From: Adiantum capillus-veneris
Lineage: Eukaryota; Streptophyta; Polypodiopsida; Polypodiales; Pteridaceae
Assembly: GCA_014529385.2 (NCBI GenBank)
Contig: CM043955.1
Coordinates: forward strand, 145,701,140 to 145,765,139
DNA: 64,000 nt
Direction: 5' to 3'
Part shown: positions 44,921-55,118 of the stretch, in pieces
Position numbering within the stretch: position 1 is the stretch's first letter
Layout: each line of letters begins with the position of its first letter
The notes under the pieces: model-generated
Databases searched by the model: none
What the model saw: only the letters and a program-made list of their open reading frames with translations
Told to the model about the DNA's origin: nothing
Translations under genes and position numbers: made by a program

Positions 44921-45009
44921 GTTGAGCGATATATCCTTGCAGGAAGGGAAAAGGAAATCAAGAGCTTACACAGGCGGAGCAACAAAGAGAGTTAAAATCG
45001 AAAGCCCCT

Positions 45010-45545
45010 ATGTCAATATCCTTGCTAAGAGATCAATCGAGTGCTCCTGACTTAGCAACCGCTAAGGGCCAACCCCTAGAAAGAAACATTGCATCTAGCT
45101 CAATGGACACCCCTAGCACCTCAATCCTAGATGGAGCGTTCTTAAATGAGAACTGGGAGTATGAACTACAAACGAAAACTCTGACCAACCTATACACAGG
45201 TCACACCTATCACATGGGTTGGTTAGATGTCGTACAATCCACAATGGGCGCTACTAGTGTGGAGGATCAACAACAAAGAGTTTGTGAGGTCATCCATAGG
45301 GTCATTGAGTTAGAGAGACAGAACAAGGGGATCAACATGCCTTCAACGGGTCTAATGAGATTCTTGGATATAGGAAAGGCTAAACAACCGACCTTATCGC
45401 AAATGGAGACTCCCTCGGTAAGTCCGATGGATCCTCCATATGTTGTTTCTCCAGGGGTCTGAGTGCAATCTGAACCCACAAGTGATAGCTTTTCCAAGTC
45501 TAGCTCATCTTTCCCTTGATGACACCACGTCTACCATGCCTGCCC
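45010..45545 (+). pseudogene. gag-like ORF of the Tat-like element, second part
   Basis: It carries NENWEYELQTKTLTNLYTGH, DVVQSTMGATSVEDQQQRVC and HRVIELERQNKGINM. A TGA follows VVSPGV. Just after it, a 5-base deletion relative to the duplicate at 58519-58701 shifts the frame. The reading would continue across the gypsy-2 insertion into 61550 (MMGMPRNTPWTSF). No known domain was recognised; the Gln/Glu-rich part may be helical. Confidence 0.45.
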
Positions 45546-45549
45546 CAAT
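45545..45549. repeat. Target-site duplication of gypsy-2, left
   Basis: CCAAT lies directly before TGTGAGGTCC. The same five bases flank the far side at 61550-61554 and precede the third LTR copy at 58697-58701. Confidence 0.85.
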
Positions 45550-47645
45550 TGTGAGGTCCCCACCCCGCCATATCAAATAGCGGATCTGATGGTGAACCTG
45601 GTGGCCACTAGATCTATAGCGGAATCAAACAAAGTGGTTTAGGGTTCAGCTAGTGGACGATCTCTCATCACAAAGTAAGTCGAGCTCGAGCCTACTAGCA
45701 TTGAGATCTAGCTCCACCTCACAAGGGAGGCATACTTAAACCATCTAGCGATCCTAAGACCCACCTTCCAAGAGAAGAGAAACCCCGAGCGCCTTTTTCT
45801 CCATGTTTCACAGGCACGTACTCTCAAGATTTCACCGCTCTAGGGGCAATGAGTATTGCTAATATCGAAGTAAGTACTATGGGGATAGAGAGTTTCCGAC
45901 CAATCGGGACCACCCATCTCGTAGGCATTGGCAACCTGAGCCAAGCCCCCACTTTCCACCCCCATACTCACACTTCCTTGTGTGACCTAATTACTACCAC
46001 AAAGGTTGTTCAACATAAACATTCCTTGTTTTAATTCCGAAGCACATTGTTCGTTAATTAAGACAGCCCTTCAACCAGTATTGCAAACAACACCAAGACA
46101 GTATTCTAGTAAAAATTCTACTCAAACTTATTCATTAAAATTCCAATGTTCTGGAGGTACAACATCCCCCCTCCAGCAAGAGTTCACTCCTCCCGTTGTC
46201 GCTTAGCTGCCCATACAACTAGGTATGTCCACCGCATAGAAAGCACGTCATGGACACTCCCACCGCATAGAAAGCAAGACGTGGGTTCCCACCGCATAGA
46301 AAGCAAGTCGTGCGTATCCACCGCATAAAAAGAAAGTCGTGGATTCAAGAGCCTTTAACGAGGAACTCTGCCCCCTGTGATCAGTAGGGGGGTCAGGACT
46401 GATTCAACATTGGAAATAAAATGAACATGTCGAGCTAAATTTTCCCTAGCAGACATTCTTTCCTCTTGCAAACAGCATACCCATCAATCATTTCCTTCCT
46501 ACTTTAGAACTTAATGTACAATGAATTCAATGCCGAGGTTTTCGTCGGATTTCTCCAACATGTTTGGGGATATGTTCATTCCTAACTAAACGTGTGCAAT
46601 GTTAAATTAAACAACTTGAATGAAATTATGACCTACCTCTTCCATTTCTTCATCAATGGCCCGTGAGATGGCCGGTATTTGTTCCTCCATGGGAGCTTTT
46701 CCCTTTCCATTGACATTGCTTGTTCCTGCCTCGCGGTCGTGGGAACCACCGCAACGAGTTCTCTTAACCGGAGCCATTTTACTCACTACTTTAAATAATT
46801 AGCTTGGAGAAAAAACTAAGGTTTGCACGCGTCATAACAACCCAATAGATAGATTAGCAATATCAATTAATCCCTCTTATAGGAGAGGTCTAGATTTTTC
46901 CATATAGCAATGATTATGAGTGACACATAATCCTATGGGAACCGGATCTAAAGATAATTACTCGGCTTACATGCTTAAGAATAATAGGATTTCACTAATG
47001 GAATTACCAGAGAGATGAATTAAGCACGATTAATCTCTTTCCTAGCAATTAGAGGGAACAGAATCACCGCATGCATAGGTGTGAGAAAAACCACCCCTTA
47101 GAGACTTAATGACAGATTAATCTTCCCTTATTTATAGCTTAATGCATAAGAGAAATGAATCTAATTCAGCTACAATATTAATGAGTGATAGAACGAATGA
47201 TTCTCATCAATCTACACAATTACCAGCTTACCGATTAATTACTATGCTACCTAGAGAGAGAAATTCTAATAATCATGCACTAATCATTAATCAAGAGTGA
47301 TGAATGGCTGATAATTTAGCTATGGGATGATGATTACATAATAGAATATGGTTAAGGAGAAATTAGAGAGTAATTAAAGAGAATTATGACTAGGAATAAG
47401 CATAATAGACGAGGAATTTAGATGGCAATGAAAAGAATTTACAGAAGGTATTAATTAAACCGTGGTTACCGTGATTAAGGGCTGATAATCCTCTCGATTC
47501 TCTAATCTAATCGAGCTTCTTGAGGTGAGAATTCGACAGCAACTCCCTCCTTGTTTCTCCTTCAAAAGGTGTGTGTACCAGCAGCACCTTCCCAGTGTGT
47601 GTAGGTGTGTGTGTGTGTGTGTGTGTGCACTATATATGTGTGAGC

Positions 47646-47682
<37 letters not shown>

Positions 47683-48351
47683 TAGGCCTTTAAATAGGCT
47701 CTTACAGGCTGAAAATCGATTTGTGTTGCTATAAGCATCTGAGTGAGCACTCAGTCCTTGCATTGGCAAGTCCAGTTCCCCTACCCACCAAGTGTCAGGT
47801 TGGCTTGGTTAACTGGCTCTGAGACCTAGTTACTGGCTTCGAAACTTCCCAAAGACTCCCACAAGGCAAGAGGGTGCCCCCTAGCTGCTAAAGCTGGTCT
47901 GGAGTGGCCTGGAACCCTTTCCCACATAGTCCCGGGCTCCGGTGCCTTCTCGCTCAATTTTTGGAAAAATTGATTTTAGGCTAAAACGGGTCATACAAGT
48001 CGGATTTTGATGCCATAAATTGCTATACGGAGCTCTAACTAAGGCGTACCGCCCCGAGTACCTGCCATATTTAGCAGTCCCTCGGGGTTCGAAAATGCTT
48101 TTTTTTCAAATTCGGGGTACGGGTGCGGTTTTTCGAGACGATCAAAACTGGACGGGTCGGTTGACCAAAAACTTACTATTTTTGGAATTTTTTTACAAAA
48201 ATTATTTTAGTTCACATTTCGAAGCTTTAATACATTCTAAACATCATGGCACGGACAGAATTTGGAAAACTGCTAAAAATAAAAACTTATTCCATTATAT
48301 TCAATTCATGGTACGAGGGTGCTCTTTTTGATCGGGGTCAGAGACCTTACA
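45550..48351 (-). mobile_element. gypsy-2 3' LTR (2.8 kb)
   Basis: On the minus strand it runs TGTAAGGTCTCTGACC ... GACCTCACA. It is nearly identical to 58702-61549, apart from (GT)n length and scattered substitutions, so the insertion is recent. Four or five near-copies of 'ccaccgcatagaaagca(a)g' lie at 46220-46340. A (GT)n tract occupies 47602-47680. A purine tract (rc of 'aacctcccca') lies just outside at 48352-48361. Confidence 0.9.
47602..47680. repeat. (GT)n microsatellite in gypsy-2 3' LTR
   Basis: Two GT runs are separated by 'cactatatatgtgtgagcata'. In the right LTR copy (60758-60872) the second run is about 50 bases longer, so it has changed length since insertion. Confidence 0.95.
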
Positions 48352-48382
48352 ACCTCCCCAACGTGAAAAATTTGAGATTTCC

Positions 48383-49296
48383 TCATCTCAAGAATGTGTT
48401 TGGGTAATCTTTTATGAGCGTTGGTTCGTCCTCCCAAGTTGCATCTTCTTCAGGGTAATCCTTCCACTTTACCAGATGTTCCGTGATAGTTCTGTTGTGT
48501 AACTTCCTTTCCCTTGTTCCCAATACGTAGTCAGGTTGGAGCTCGAGAACTCCTTGTGGTGGCATGACTATCTGATCTGAGTCCAAGAATTGATCAGGGT
48601 TAGGAATATAGGGTTTGAGTAAGCTGACGTGGAACACATCATGAACCTTCAAGTTTGCAGGTAACTTTAGCTTGTAGGCTTGGTCACTCACAACCTTAAC
48701 GATCTCCAATGGTCCACAATACCTTGGGCTAAGCTTCTTATATCTGCCTAGTGATAAGTTTCTTTTCTTTGGTCGGACTCGTAGAAAAACCTTATCCCCT
48801 TCTTTGAAAGTTCTTTTCGAACGGTTCTTATCTGCATAGTGCTTCTGTCTATCCTGAGCTGCCTGAATGTCCTGGCTCACATAGCAAAGTATGTCTCCTT
48901 TCATTCCAGTCCAAAAATAACTCCTCCTGACAGCATGAAGAGTCTTAGCATAGCCTGGATGTCCGGATGTAGGGCTATCGTGTGCTTCATACAGAATAGC
49001 CTTCTTTAGAGCTGGGTCTCTGGGTACACAGAGTCTATGTCTGTAGTAAAGACATCCTCCCATAAGAGAGTAATCTTTAGCTTCAGGCATCTTATTCTGC
49101 TGGACTAGAGATACTATATGCTGGTACTCTGGATCTACCAAGGATGCTTCTTTGATTCTATCCCAGATAGGGTTATTTGGAATAGAGATAGCTCCGAGAA
49201 AGGATTTTCGGCTAAGACCATCTACAACTGCATTTTCCTTTCCTGGTCTATACTTTATGTCAAGGTCATATTCCTGTAATAGCTCTATCCATCGTC
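48383..49296 (-). pseudogene. gypsy-2 integrase (core deleted) and chromodomain
   Basis: On the minus strand: the end of RNase H (RRWIELLQ), then PNNPIWDRIKEASLVDPEYQ and the integrase zinc region YEAHDSPTSGHPG...YFWTGM. The frame then jumps from DILCYV straight to SQDIQAAQDRQKHYADKNR. The second Cys pair and the whole D,D-35-E catalytic core, over 200 residues in relatives, are missing with the frame kept. After that come the GDKVFLRV segment and a chromodomain (PDYVLGTRERKLHNRTITEH, VKWKDYPEEDATWEDE), ending at 48383. It cannot integrate by itself, but the targeting module is whole. Confidence 0.85.
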
Positions 49297-49301
49297 GTTG
49301 T
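49297..49301. repeat. Target-site duplication of copia-2, left
   Basis: GTTGT precedes the LTR. The right partner is ATTGT (54863-54867), one transition away. Removing the insert and one copy gives in-frame gypsy RNase H sequence with QQRRW. Confidence 0.75.
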
Positions 49302-49521
49302 TGTTGGGATTAAAGCCCAAGTGGCCTCTTATGCGGATATGGCCGCCCGCCCGCCTAACTCACTCACCTCTAACTCTTTGTATATACTCACATATACTTT
49401 GTGAATACTAAGGTAATTGGGAGATAACCCTTCTAACAGTTCTCTGCGTACTGTACTGTGTAAGCTCACTGTGTGTGTGTGTGTGTGTGAGAGTCGACCC
49501 ACGCTCCGCTCCGCGACTTCA
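49302..49521 (+). mobile_element. copia-2 5' LTR (220 bp)
   Basis: It runs TGTTGGGATTAAAGCC ... CGCGACTTCA. It differs from the 3' LTR at only a few positions: one substitution (ctg/cta) near 49445 and two bases in the GT/GA tract. A possible TATA stretch 'tgtatatactcacatatac' lies at 49379-49397. The short length and near identity indicate a very recent insertion. Confidence 0.9.
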
Positions 49522-49523
49522 AT

Positions 49524-49535
49524 TGGTATCAGAGC
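49524..49535 (+). other. copia-2 primer binding site
   Basis: TGGTATCAGAGC, complementary to initiator-Met tRNA, begins two bases after the LTR. Confidence 0.95.
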
Positions 49536-50588
49536 CTTGGTTCAGTGCGGATTTGCGCAATCCCGCGCGCGCGCACTTTTTCGGAAAATTCTGGATCCGA
49601 AGTTCGAAAATTCACACTCGGCATTCCGGGAGCGTTTCCAGTAGGTGACCTGAAGTTTTACCCCCCTTTCGAAGCCGTTTATGCCCTCAGAATTTCGTTC
49701 TGAGCACTACAGCAGAAGATAGATTTTAGCCGCAAAGAAATCTGTCTTATGTAGATTGGCAACAGGAGGTGGACGACATCAATATCGGCATCGACATACA
49801 TCACTCATTAGTCTTCAGAGCATCATCTATAGACCAGGTACACATATATATCATCACATATATATATTGCAGTCTGCATTGTTACTTCTTGTGCTTGCCA
49901 GGTTCCAGGGGAGGTGTGGCCATACGACGGCTTGACACCACTGGCATGTATTGCAGATTGATGTACTATGATTGTGGGTCTACTAGTTGTGAGTCACGCT
50001 AGCAGACAGACCGCCGCAGCGGTCATAGGACAGTGATTGGTCTATTATAGGATGTATGCTAGTTCTGGGCAGTTTGCTGAGCCATCTGAGAGGGTCGTGT
50101 GTGAGGTTTTTTGAAGCCAAGCACTGGGGGCTGGGTTACCCAGTGTGAGGTGGATTAGGTTGCTGGAGTTCCCCTCTACACGCATCCTCTTCGTCGACTT
50201 TTATCCCTTAGGATGTATGACTTTGTGTAGACACTGGATTGCATCTTATGCGTCAGGCCGTTGAGGCATTGTTCAGGGTTCAGTCTTGAGACAGATACAG
50301 GTTCTGTCATCGCCCAGAGAGGAGACAGTGTATGCTTACAGGACAGCATATTACAGAGATTTTTTTTAGATTTGTCACTGGTCAGCTATTTATGATTGTT
50401 TTTTGAGCTATCTTTTGGTTCCCAGAGCTCAGTTTACAGGGGAGACTCTGTCAAAAATTTTCAAAATACTGACAGTTCCTGAGGAGAGGTGTTCAGCTTG
50501 TTGATTACAGCTTGTTTACTGTGTACAAAGGCCAGCTTACAGGGGAAACTCTGCCGGATTTTTCTCAGGAGTAAGCAGTTTGGCAGAT
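49536..50588 (+). other. copia-2 leader
   Basis: About 1.05 kb of untranslated leader lies between primer site and gag start. It is not AT-rich, unlike its surroundings, and contains a GC-only (GC)n stretch at 49565-49574. The phrase 'ttacaggggagactctg' / 'ttacaggggaaactctg' occurs twice (50434 and 50536), suggesting a small internal duplication of about 100 bp. No gene seen. Confidence 0.6.
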
Positions 50589-53500
50589 ATGGCATCTTCT
50601 CAAAGTGAGACTCTTTACAACATAAAGAAGCTGGATGGCACAAACTTTCCATTCTGGAAGAAGCAGATTTGGCAGGTTTTGGTGCAGAAAAAACAAGTGA
50701 AGCCACTGAAGCTCAAAGGGGAGAGACCAGAAGGTATGGCTGAAGATGAGTGGGAAGAGCTTGACGAGTTAGCTTGTTCCACAATCATGCTGACATTGGC
50801 AGAAAATGTTTACTTCAACGTAGCAGAAGAGACTACAGCGTATGGCGTATGGCAAAAGCTATGTGGTATGTACGAGAAACAAAGTGCTACTTCTCATATT
50901 TACTGGCTCAAGAAATTGGTGGATTTGAAGATGAAGGAAGGGACAGCCATGTCAAATCATCTGAATGAATTTCACACAATTTTCAGCCAGTTAACAGCAC
51001 AAGAGATAGTCTTTCCAGATTCAGTGAAGGCTATGTTTCTCTTAATCACTTTGCCAGACAGTTGGGATACTTTTCGTACAGCGTTAAGTAATTCTGTCGC
51101 GCCAGAAGGTCTTACAAGTGCCAATGTAGAAGGCAGCTTGCTCACAGAGGAAGTGAACAGGAAGAACATTGACAAAGGCAAAGGCAATAGTGCTTTGGTC
51201 GTTCGAGGGAGACAACAGTTTAAAGAGAAGAAGGGTAAGAAGGCACAAAACCGAAGTAAGTCTCGTGATTCGAAGTCAAAGGATGACATAGAATGCTACC
51301 ATTGTGGCAAGAAGGGTCACATGAAGCAAGACTGTACGAAGTGGAAACAAGAAAAAGGAAAAACAAAGAGTTGTGAGCAAGATGAAAAGAAGAGTTCAGT
51401 GAAGATTGAAGAGGTGAATGTCACAGGATCTGGTTCAGACAGTGATTCTGGTATAGCAGCTGGTGACATCTTCCTTACAAGCAATCTTGATTCTGTTTTC
51501 TTGACTGCAGAGGATGGACATGCTATGAGTGATTGGATTATCAACTCAGGGGCATCTTTACATGTTTCTCCGCACAAAGAGTGGTTTACATCATATGTGG
51601 CTACTAAAGATTATGTCAGACTTGGCAATGAGCAGGTTTGTGACATACTTGGAGTGGGAGATGTGCAGTTGAAGTTTCAGAATGGCTCTTCTTTATGGCT
51701 CAAGAATGTCAGACATGTTCCAGCAATCCGAAAGAGCTTGATTAGTACAGGGAAGTTGGATGATGCGGGTTATGTGACAGTTTTTGGGAACAGCGCTTGG
51801 AAGATCTCCAAAGGTTCGATGACTGTAGCACATGGCAGCAAGTCAGGAACTCTGTACACTTTACATGTTTCAGAGGTTAAAAACCATGTAATTAATGTGA
51901 TTGAGAAGCCAAGTGTGTCATTGTGGCATCGTAGGTTGGGACATATGTCAAAAAGAGGAATGGAAATACTTTCTCATTATGGTTATTTGCCTGGCTTTTC
52001 ATTTCAAGATTTCGAGTTTTGTGAGCATTGTGTTTATGGTAAGCAAACACAGGAACCGCACAGATCAAAGAGGAATCGTAGGGACGAACGGTTAGCTCTT
52101 CTACAGAGTGATCTATGCGGACCAATGCCTAGTTTGTCACTAGGGGGAGCAGCGTACTTTTGTACATTCATAGATGACTATTCTCGCAAAGTATGGGTTT
52201 ACTTCTTGAAGCACAAGGATGAGGTGCTCAAGGTCTTTAAGACATTCTTGCAGCTGGTGGAGAATCAGAGTGGTCAGAAGCTGAAGTGCTTGAGAACTGA
52301 CAATGGTGGAGAGTACGTTTCCAAAGCTTTTCAAGACTTTTGTGAAGCAAAAGGGATTAAGCGGGAACTTACTGCACCATATAATCCTTCACAGAATGGG
52401 GTTGCAGAACGTATGAATAGGACCATACAAGAGAAGGTCAGAAGCATGTTGTCAAATGCTGAGTTGCCTGATGGATTTTGGGCGGAAGCAGTGGCTACAG
52501 CAGTCCATTTGATCAACAGGTCTCCTAGTAGGGTTCTGGATAAGAGTGCAGTGGCCGAGATGCTATGGACAGGCAAGGCACCTTCGTATAAGCATCTCAG
52601 AGTCTTTGGTTGTGAAGCTTTTAGCCATATTCCTAAGGAGTTCAGAAATAAGTTAGAACCAAAGAGCAAGAAGTGTATATTTCTTGGCTACGGAGAATCA
52701 GGCGAGATGGGTTACCGGCTTTGGGATCCTGAGTCCAGAAAGCTTATTCGTAGCAATGATGTGCATTTCAATGAAGCCAAGTTTCACGCTAAGCCAGAGA
52801 AGACAGAGGAGATCAGAAGAGTTGTCTTCAGGGAAGATGGACCTAGTGCTAGCACATCAAGACAGCATGGTCAAGCTCAGGAACAGCCTATAGTGGCTAG
52901 AGAGGCAGAATCAGTTGTGGTGAGACGTTCTGAGCGTGTCTCCAAACCACCTGATCGTTATGTGCCATCTCTAAATTATGTCATGCTCACAGATTGCGGA
53001 GAACCATCTTGTTACAAGGAAGCATTACAAGTGGTTGACTCGAAAAAATGGCAGTTGGCCATGCAGTCAGAGATGACAGCTCTGCATAAAAACCAGACAT
53101 GGAAGTTGGTTAAATTACCACAGGGCAAAAAGGCTCTACCTTGTAAATGGGTTTATAGGTATAAGATCACCGCTCATGATAGTCAGCCAAAGTACAAAGC
53201 AAGGCTTGTTGCCGAGGGCTTTAAGCAAGAACAAGGAATTGACTTTGATGAAGTCTTCTCTCCAGTGGTCAAGATGACTACATTGAGATGCTTTCTTGCA
53301 TTGGTTGCTATATTGGATTTGGTGTTGCACCAAATGGATGTCAAGACAGCGTTCTTGCATGGTGATTTAGATGTGGAAATTTACATGCAGCAGCCAGAAG
53401 GGTTTGTTGAGAAAGGAATGGAACATTTGGTATGCCAGTTGTTAAAGAGTCTTTATGGCTTAAAACAATCACCGAGGGCATGGTACCATAAGTTCCACCA

Positions 53501-53726
53501 GTTTATGCTTTCTCAAGGCTACAAACGTAGTGAGTTCGATCACTGTCTATATACAAAGAAGGCTAAGGATGGCAGTTGGTTGATCCTTATTTTGTATGTG
53601 GATGACATGTTGATTGCTTGCAAACACTTGGAAGAAATTTCAGCTTTGAAGTCAAAGATGGCAAAATCGTTTGACATGAAAGACATGGGTGAGGCAAGTC
53701 ATATACTTGGTATGTGCATTGAGTGA
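50589..53726 (+). CDS. copia-2 Gag-Pol polyprotein, first 1045 codons
   Basis: One open frame covers gag, protease, integrase and most of RT. I take the ATG at 50589 (MASSQSETLYNIKKLDG). Gag has KLDGTNFPFWKKQ and a zinc knuckle CYHCGKKGHMKQDC (51294-51335). The protease reads IINSGASLH: the catalytic Asp of DSG is Asn (AAC at 51543). Integrase shows HRRLGH...CEHC, then DLCGP, RTDNGGEY and NGVAERMNR (D, D, E present). RT shows KWVYRYKI, DVKTAFLHGDL, LYGLKQSPRAW and LYVDDML. A TGA at 53724-53726 ends the frame in the RT C-terminal region, where the sequence clearly continues in the same frame. Confidence 0.95.
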   Translation: MASSQSETLYNIKKLDGTNFPFWKKQIWQVLVQKKQVKPLKLKGERPEGMAEDEWEELDELACSTIMLTLAENVYFNVAEETTAYGVWQKLCGMYEKQSATSHIYWLKKLVDLKMKEGTAMSNHLNEFHTIFSQLTAQEIVFPDSVKAMFLLITLPDSWDTFRTALSNSVAPEGLTSANVEGSLLTEEVNRKNIDKGKGNSALVVRGRQQFKEKKGKKAQNRSKSRDSKSKDDIECYHCGKKGHMKQDCTKWKQEKGKTKSCEQDEKKSSVKIEEVNVTGSGSDSDSGIAAGDIFLTSNLDSVFLTAEDGHAMSDWIINSGASLHVSPHKEWFTSYVATKDYVRLGNEQVCDILGVGDVQLKFQNGSSLWLKNVRHVPAIRKSLISTGKLDDAGYVTVFGNSAWKISKGSMTVAHGSKSGTLYTLHVSEVKNHVINVIEKPSVSLWHRRLGHMSKRGMEILSHYGYLPGFSFQDFEFCEHCVYGKQTQEPHRSKRNRRDERLALLQSDLCGPMPSLSLGGAAYFCTFIDDYSRKVWVYFLKHKDEVLKVFKTFLQLVENQSGQKLKCLRTDNGGEYVSKAFQDFCEAKGIKRELTAPYNPSQNGVAERMNRTIQEKVRSMLSNAELPDGFWAEAVATAVHLINRSPSRVLDKSAVAEMLWTGKAPSYKHLRVFGCEAFSHIPKEFRNKLEPKSKKCIFLGYGESGEMGYRLWDPESRKLIRSNDVHFNEAKFHAKPEKTEEIRRVVFREDGPSASTSRQHGQAQEQPIVAREAESVVVRRSERVSKPPDRYVPSLNYVMLTDCGEPSCYKEALQVVDSKKWQLAMQSEMTALHKNQTWKLVKLPQGKKALPCKWVYRYKITAHDSQPKYKARLVAEGFKQEQGIDFDEVFSPVVKMTTLRCFLALVAILDLVLHQMDVKTAFLHGDLDVEIYMQQPEGFVEKGMEHLVCQLLKSLYGLKQSPRAWYHKFHQFMLSQGYKRSEFDHCLYTKKAKDGSWLILILYVDDMLIACKHLEEISALKSKMAKSFDMKDMGEASHILGMCIE

Positions 53727-54560
53727 GACAAATCAAAGAAGTTGATTTGGTTATCTCAAACAGAGTATATTGACAAGGTTTTGCAACGTTTCAATATGGA
53801 GAAGGGAAAGGAATTGAGTGTTCCATTTCCACCATATGTGAAACTTAGCAAACAAGATTGTCCTGTGTCTGAGGAAGAAAAGGCTGAAATGGATAAGATT
53901 CCATATGCGTCTTCAGTGGGTAGTTTGATGTATGCAATGATTGCTACACGTCCGGATATTGCATTTGCAGTGGGAGTGGTTAGCAGATATATGTCAAATC
54001 CCGGCAAGAAACATTGGGAGGCAGTGAAAGGTATCATGAGATACTTAAAACATACAAAGAGTATGCGCATATGCTATGGTAGTCAGGATTTGAGTGTCAG
54101 AGGATACACTGACTCAGATTATGCAGGAGACATGGATAAGAGGAGATCTACATCAGGCTATGTCTTTACATTGGATGGAGGTGCCATATCATGGCAATCT
54201 CGATTACAAGATTGTGTTACGCAGTCTACTACAGAAGCTGAGTATGTTGCAGCAAATGAGGCATGCAAAGAAGCTATTTGTCTTGGTAGATTGGTTGCAG
54301 ACTTGGGAATCAAAGTAGATATGCCAGAGTTATATTGTGATAGTCAAAGTGCTATACAATTGGCAAAGAATCCAGTGTTCCATTCGAAGACTAAGCATAT
54401 TGATGTCAAATATCACTTCATTAGGGAAGTACTTGAAGACAAGCAGATACAACTGCTGAAGCTGAAGATCCACACCAAGGACAATCCTGCTGATCTACTC
54501 ACAAAGGGACTTCCAAGAGAGGGCTTTGTGCATTGTCGTGAGTTATTGGGCATTGGATAG
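53727..54560 (+). pseudogene. copia-2 RT end and RNase H (after in-frame TGA)
   Basis: This is the same reading frame as the upstream part, resuming at once with DKSKKLIWLSQTEYIDKVL. RNase H is whole: YTDSDYAGD, STTEAEYVAANEA, LYCDSQSAIQLAKNP and KTKHIDVKYHF. It ends DNPADLLTKGLPREGF..LLGIG and a stop. Only the single stop separates it from the rest; a CGA-to-TGA change would be the simplest explanation. Without readthrough the element would lack RNase H. Confidence 0.9.
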
Positions 54561-54633
54561 ATGGCAGCCATGTAAATCTTTGTACATTTATGTTCATAGA
54601 TTTACAGTTACTTAAAGTGCCACATTGGACTTT

Positions 54634-54644
54634 AAGTGGGAGGT
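54634..54644 (+). other. copia-2 polypurine tract
   Basis: AAGTGGGAGG plus T directly precedes the 3' LTR. This purine run primes plus-strand DNA synthesis. Confidence 0.85.
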
Positions 54645-54862
54645 TGTTGGGATTAAAGCCCAAGTGGCCTCTTATGCGGATATGGCCGCCCGCCCGCCTA
54701 ACTCACTCACCTCTAACTCTTTGTATATACTCACATATACTTTGTGAATACTAAGGTAATTGGGAGATAACCCTTCTAACAGTTCTCTACGTACTGTACT
54801 GTGTAAGCTCACTGTGTGTGTGTGTGTGAGAGAGTCGACCCACGCTCCGCTCCGCGACTTCA
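54645..54862 (+). mobile_element. copia-2 3' LTR (218 bp)
   Basis: It is near identical to the 5' LTR, with the same TGTTGGG...TTCA ends. It is followed by ATTGT and then the gypsy RNase H sequence. The whole element is 5561 bp. Confidence 0.9.
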
Positions 54863-54867
54863 ATTGT

Positions 54868-55118
54868 TGCATATTGAGAATAGGTTGAGTAAAAATCCAT
54901 TTAAAGCTCTTGTGGTCTGTAACCAGCTGAAACTTGCGTCCGAGAAGATAATGTCTCCATAACTTCAGCGCGTGAATAACCGCTAAAAGTTCCAAATCAT
55001 GAGTAGGATAATTCTTCTCGTGATCCCTCAGCTTTCGCGAAGTATAAGCCACTAGTCTTCCTTCTTGAGTAAGAACTCCGCCTAGAGAAAATTTGCTAGC
55101 GTCGGTCGCTACTTCAAA
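54868..55118 (-). pseudogene. gypsy-2 RNase H, interrupted by copia-2
   Basis: On the minus strand: VATDASKF, then AYTSRKLRDHEKNYPTHDLE, VIHALKLWRHYLLGRKFQLV and TDHKSFKWIFTQPILNMQQ. These are the usual DAS, HDLEL and TDHKSL motifs of Ty3/gypsy RNase H. The frame then enters the copia LTR, and the continuation RRWIELLQ lies at 49296. A TAA at 55116-55118 separates it from RT. Confidence 0.85.

Noticed and set aside
50461-50706. Minus-strand ORFs across copia-2
   Set aside because: They are antisense to a long, motif-rich Gag-Pol frame.
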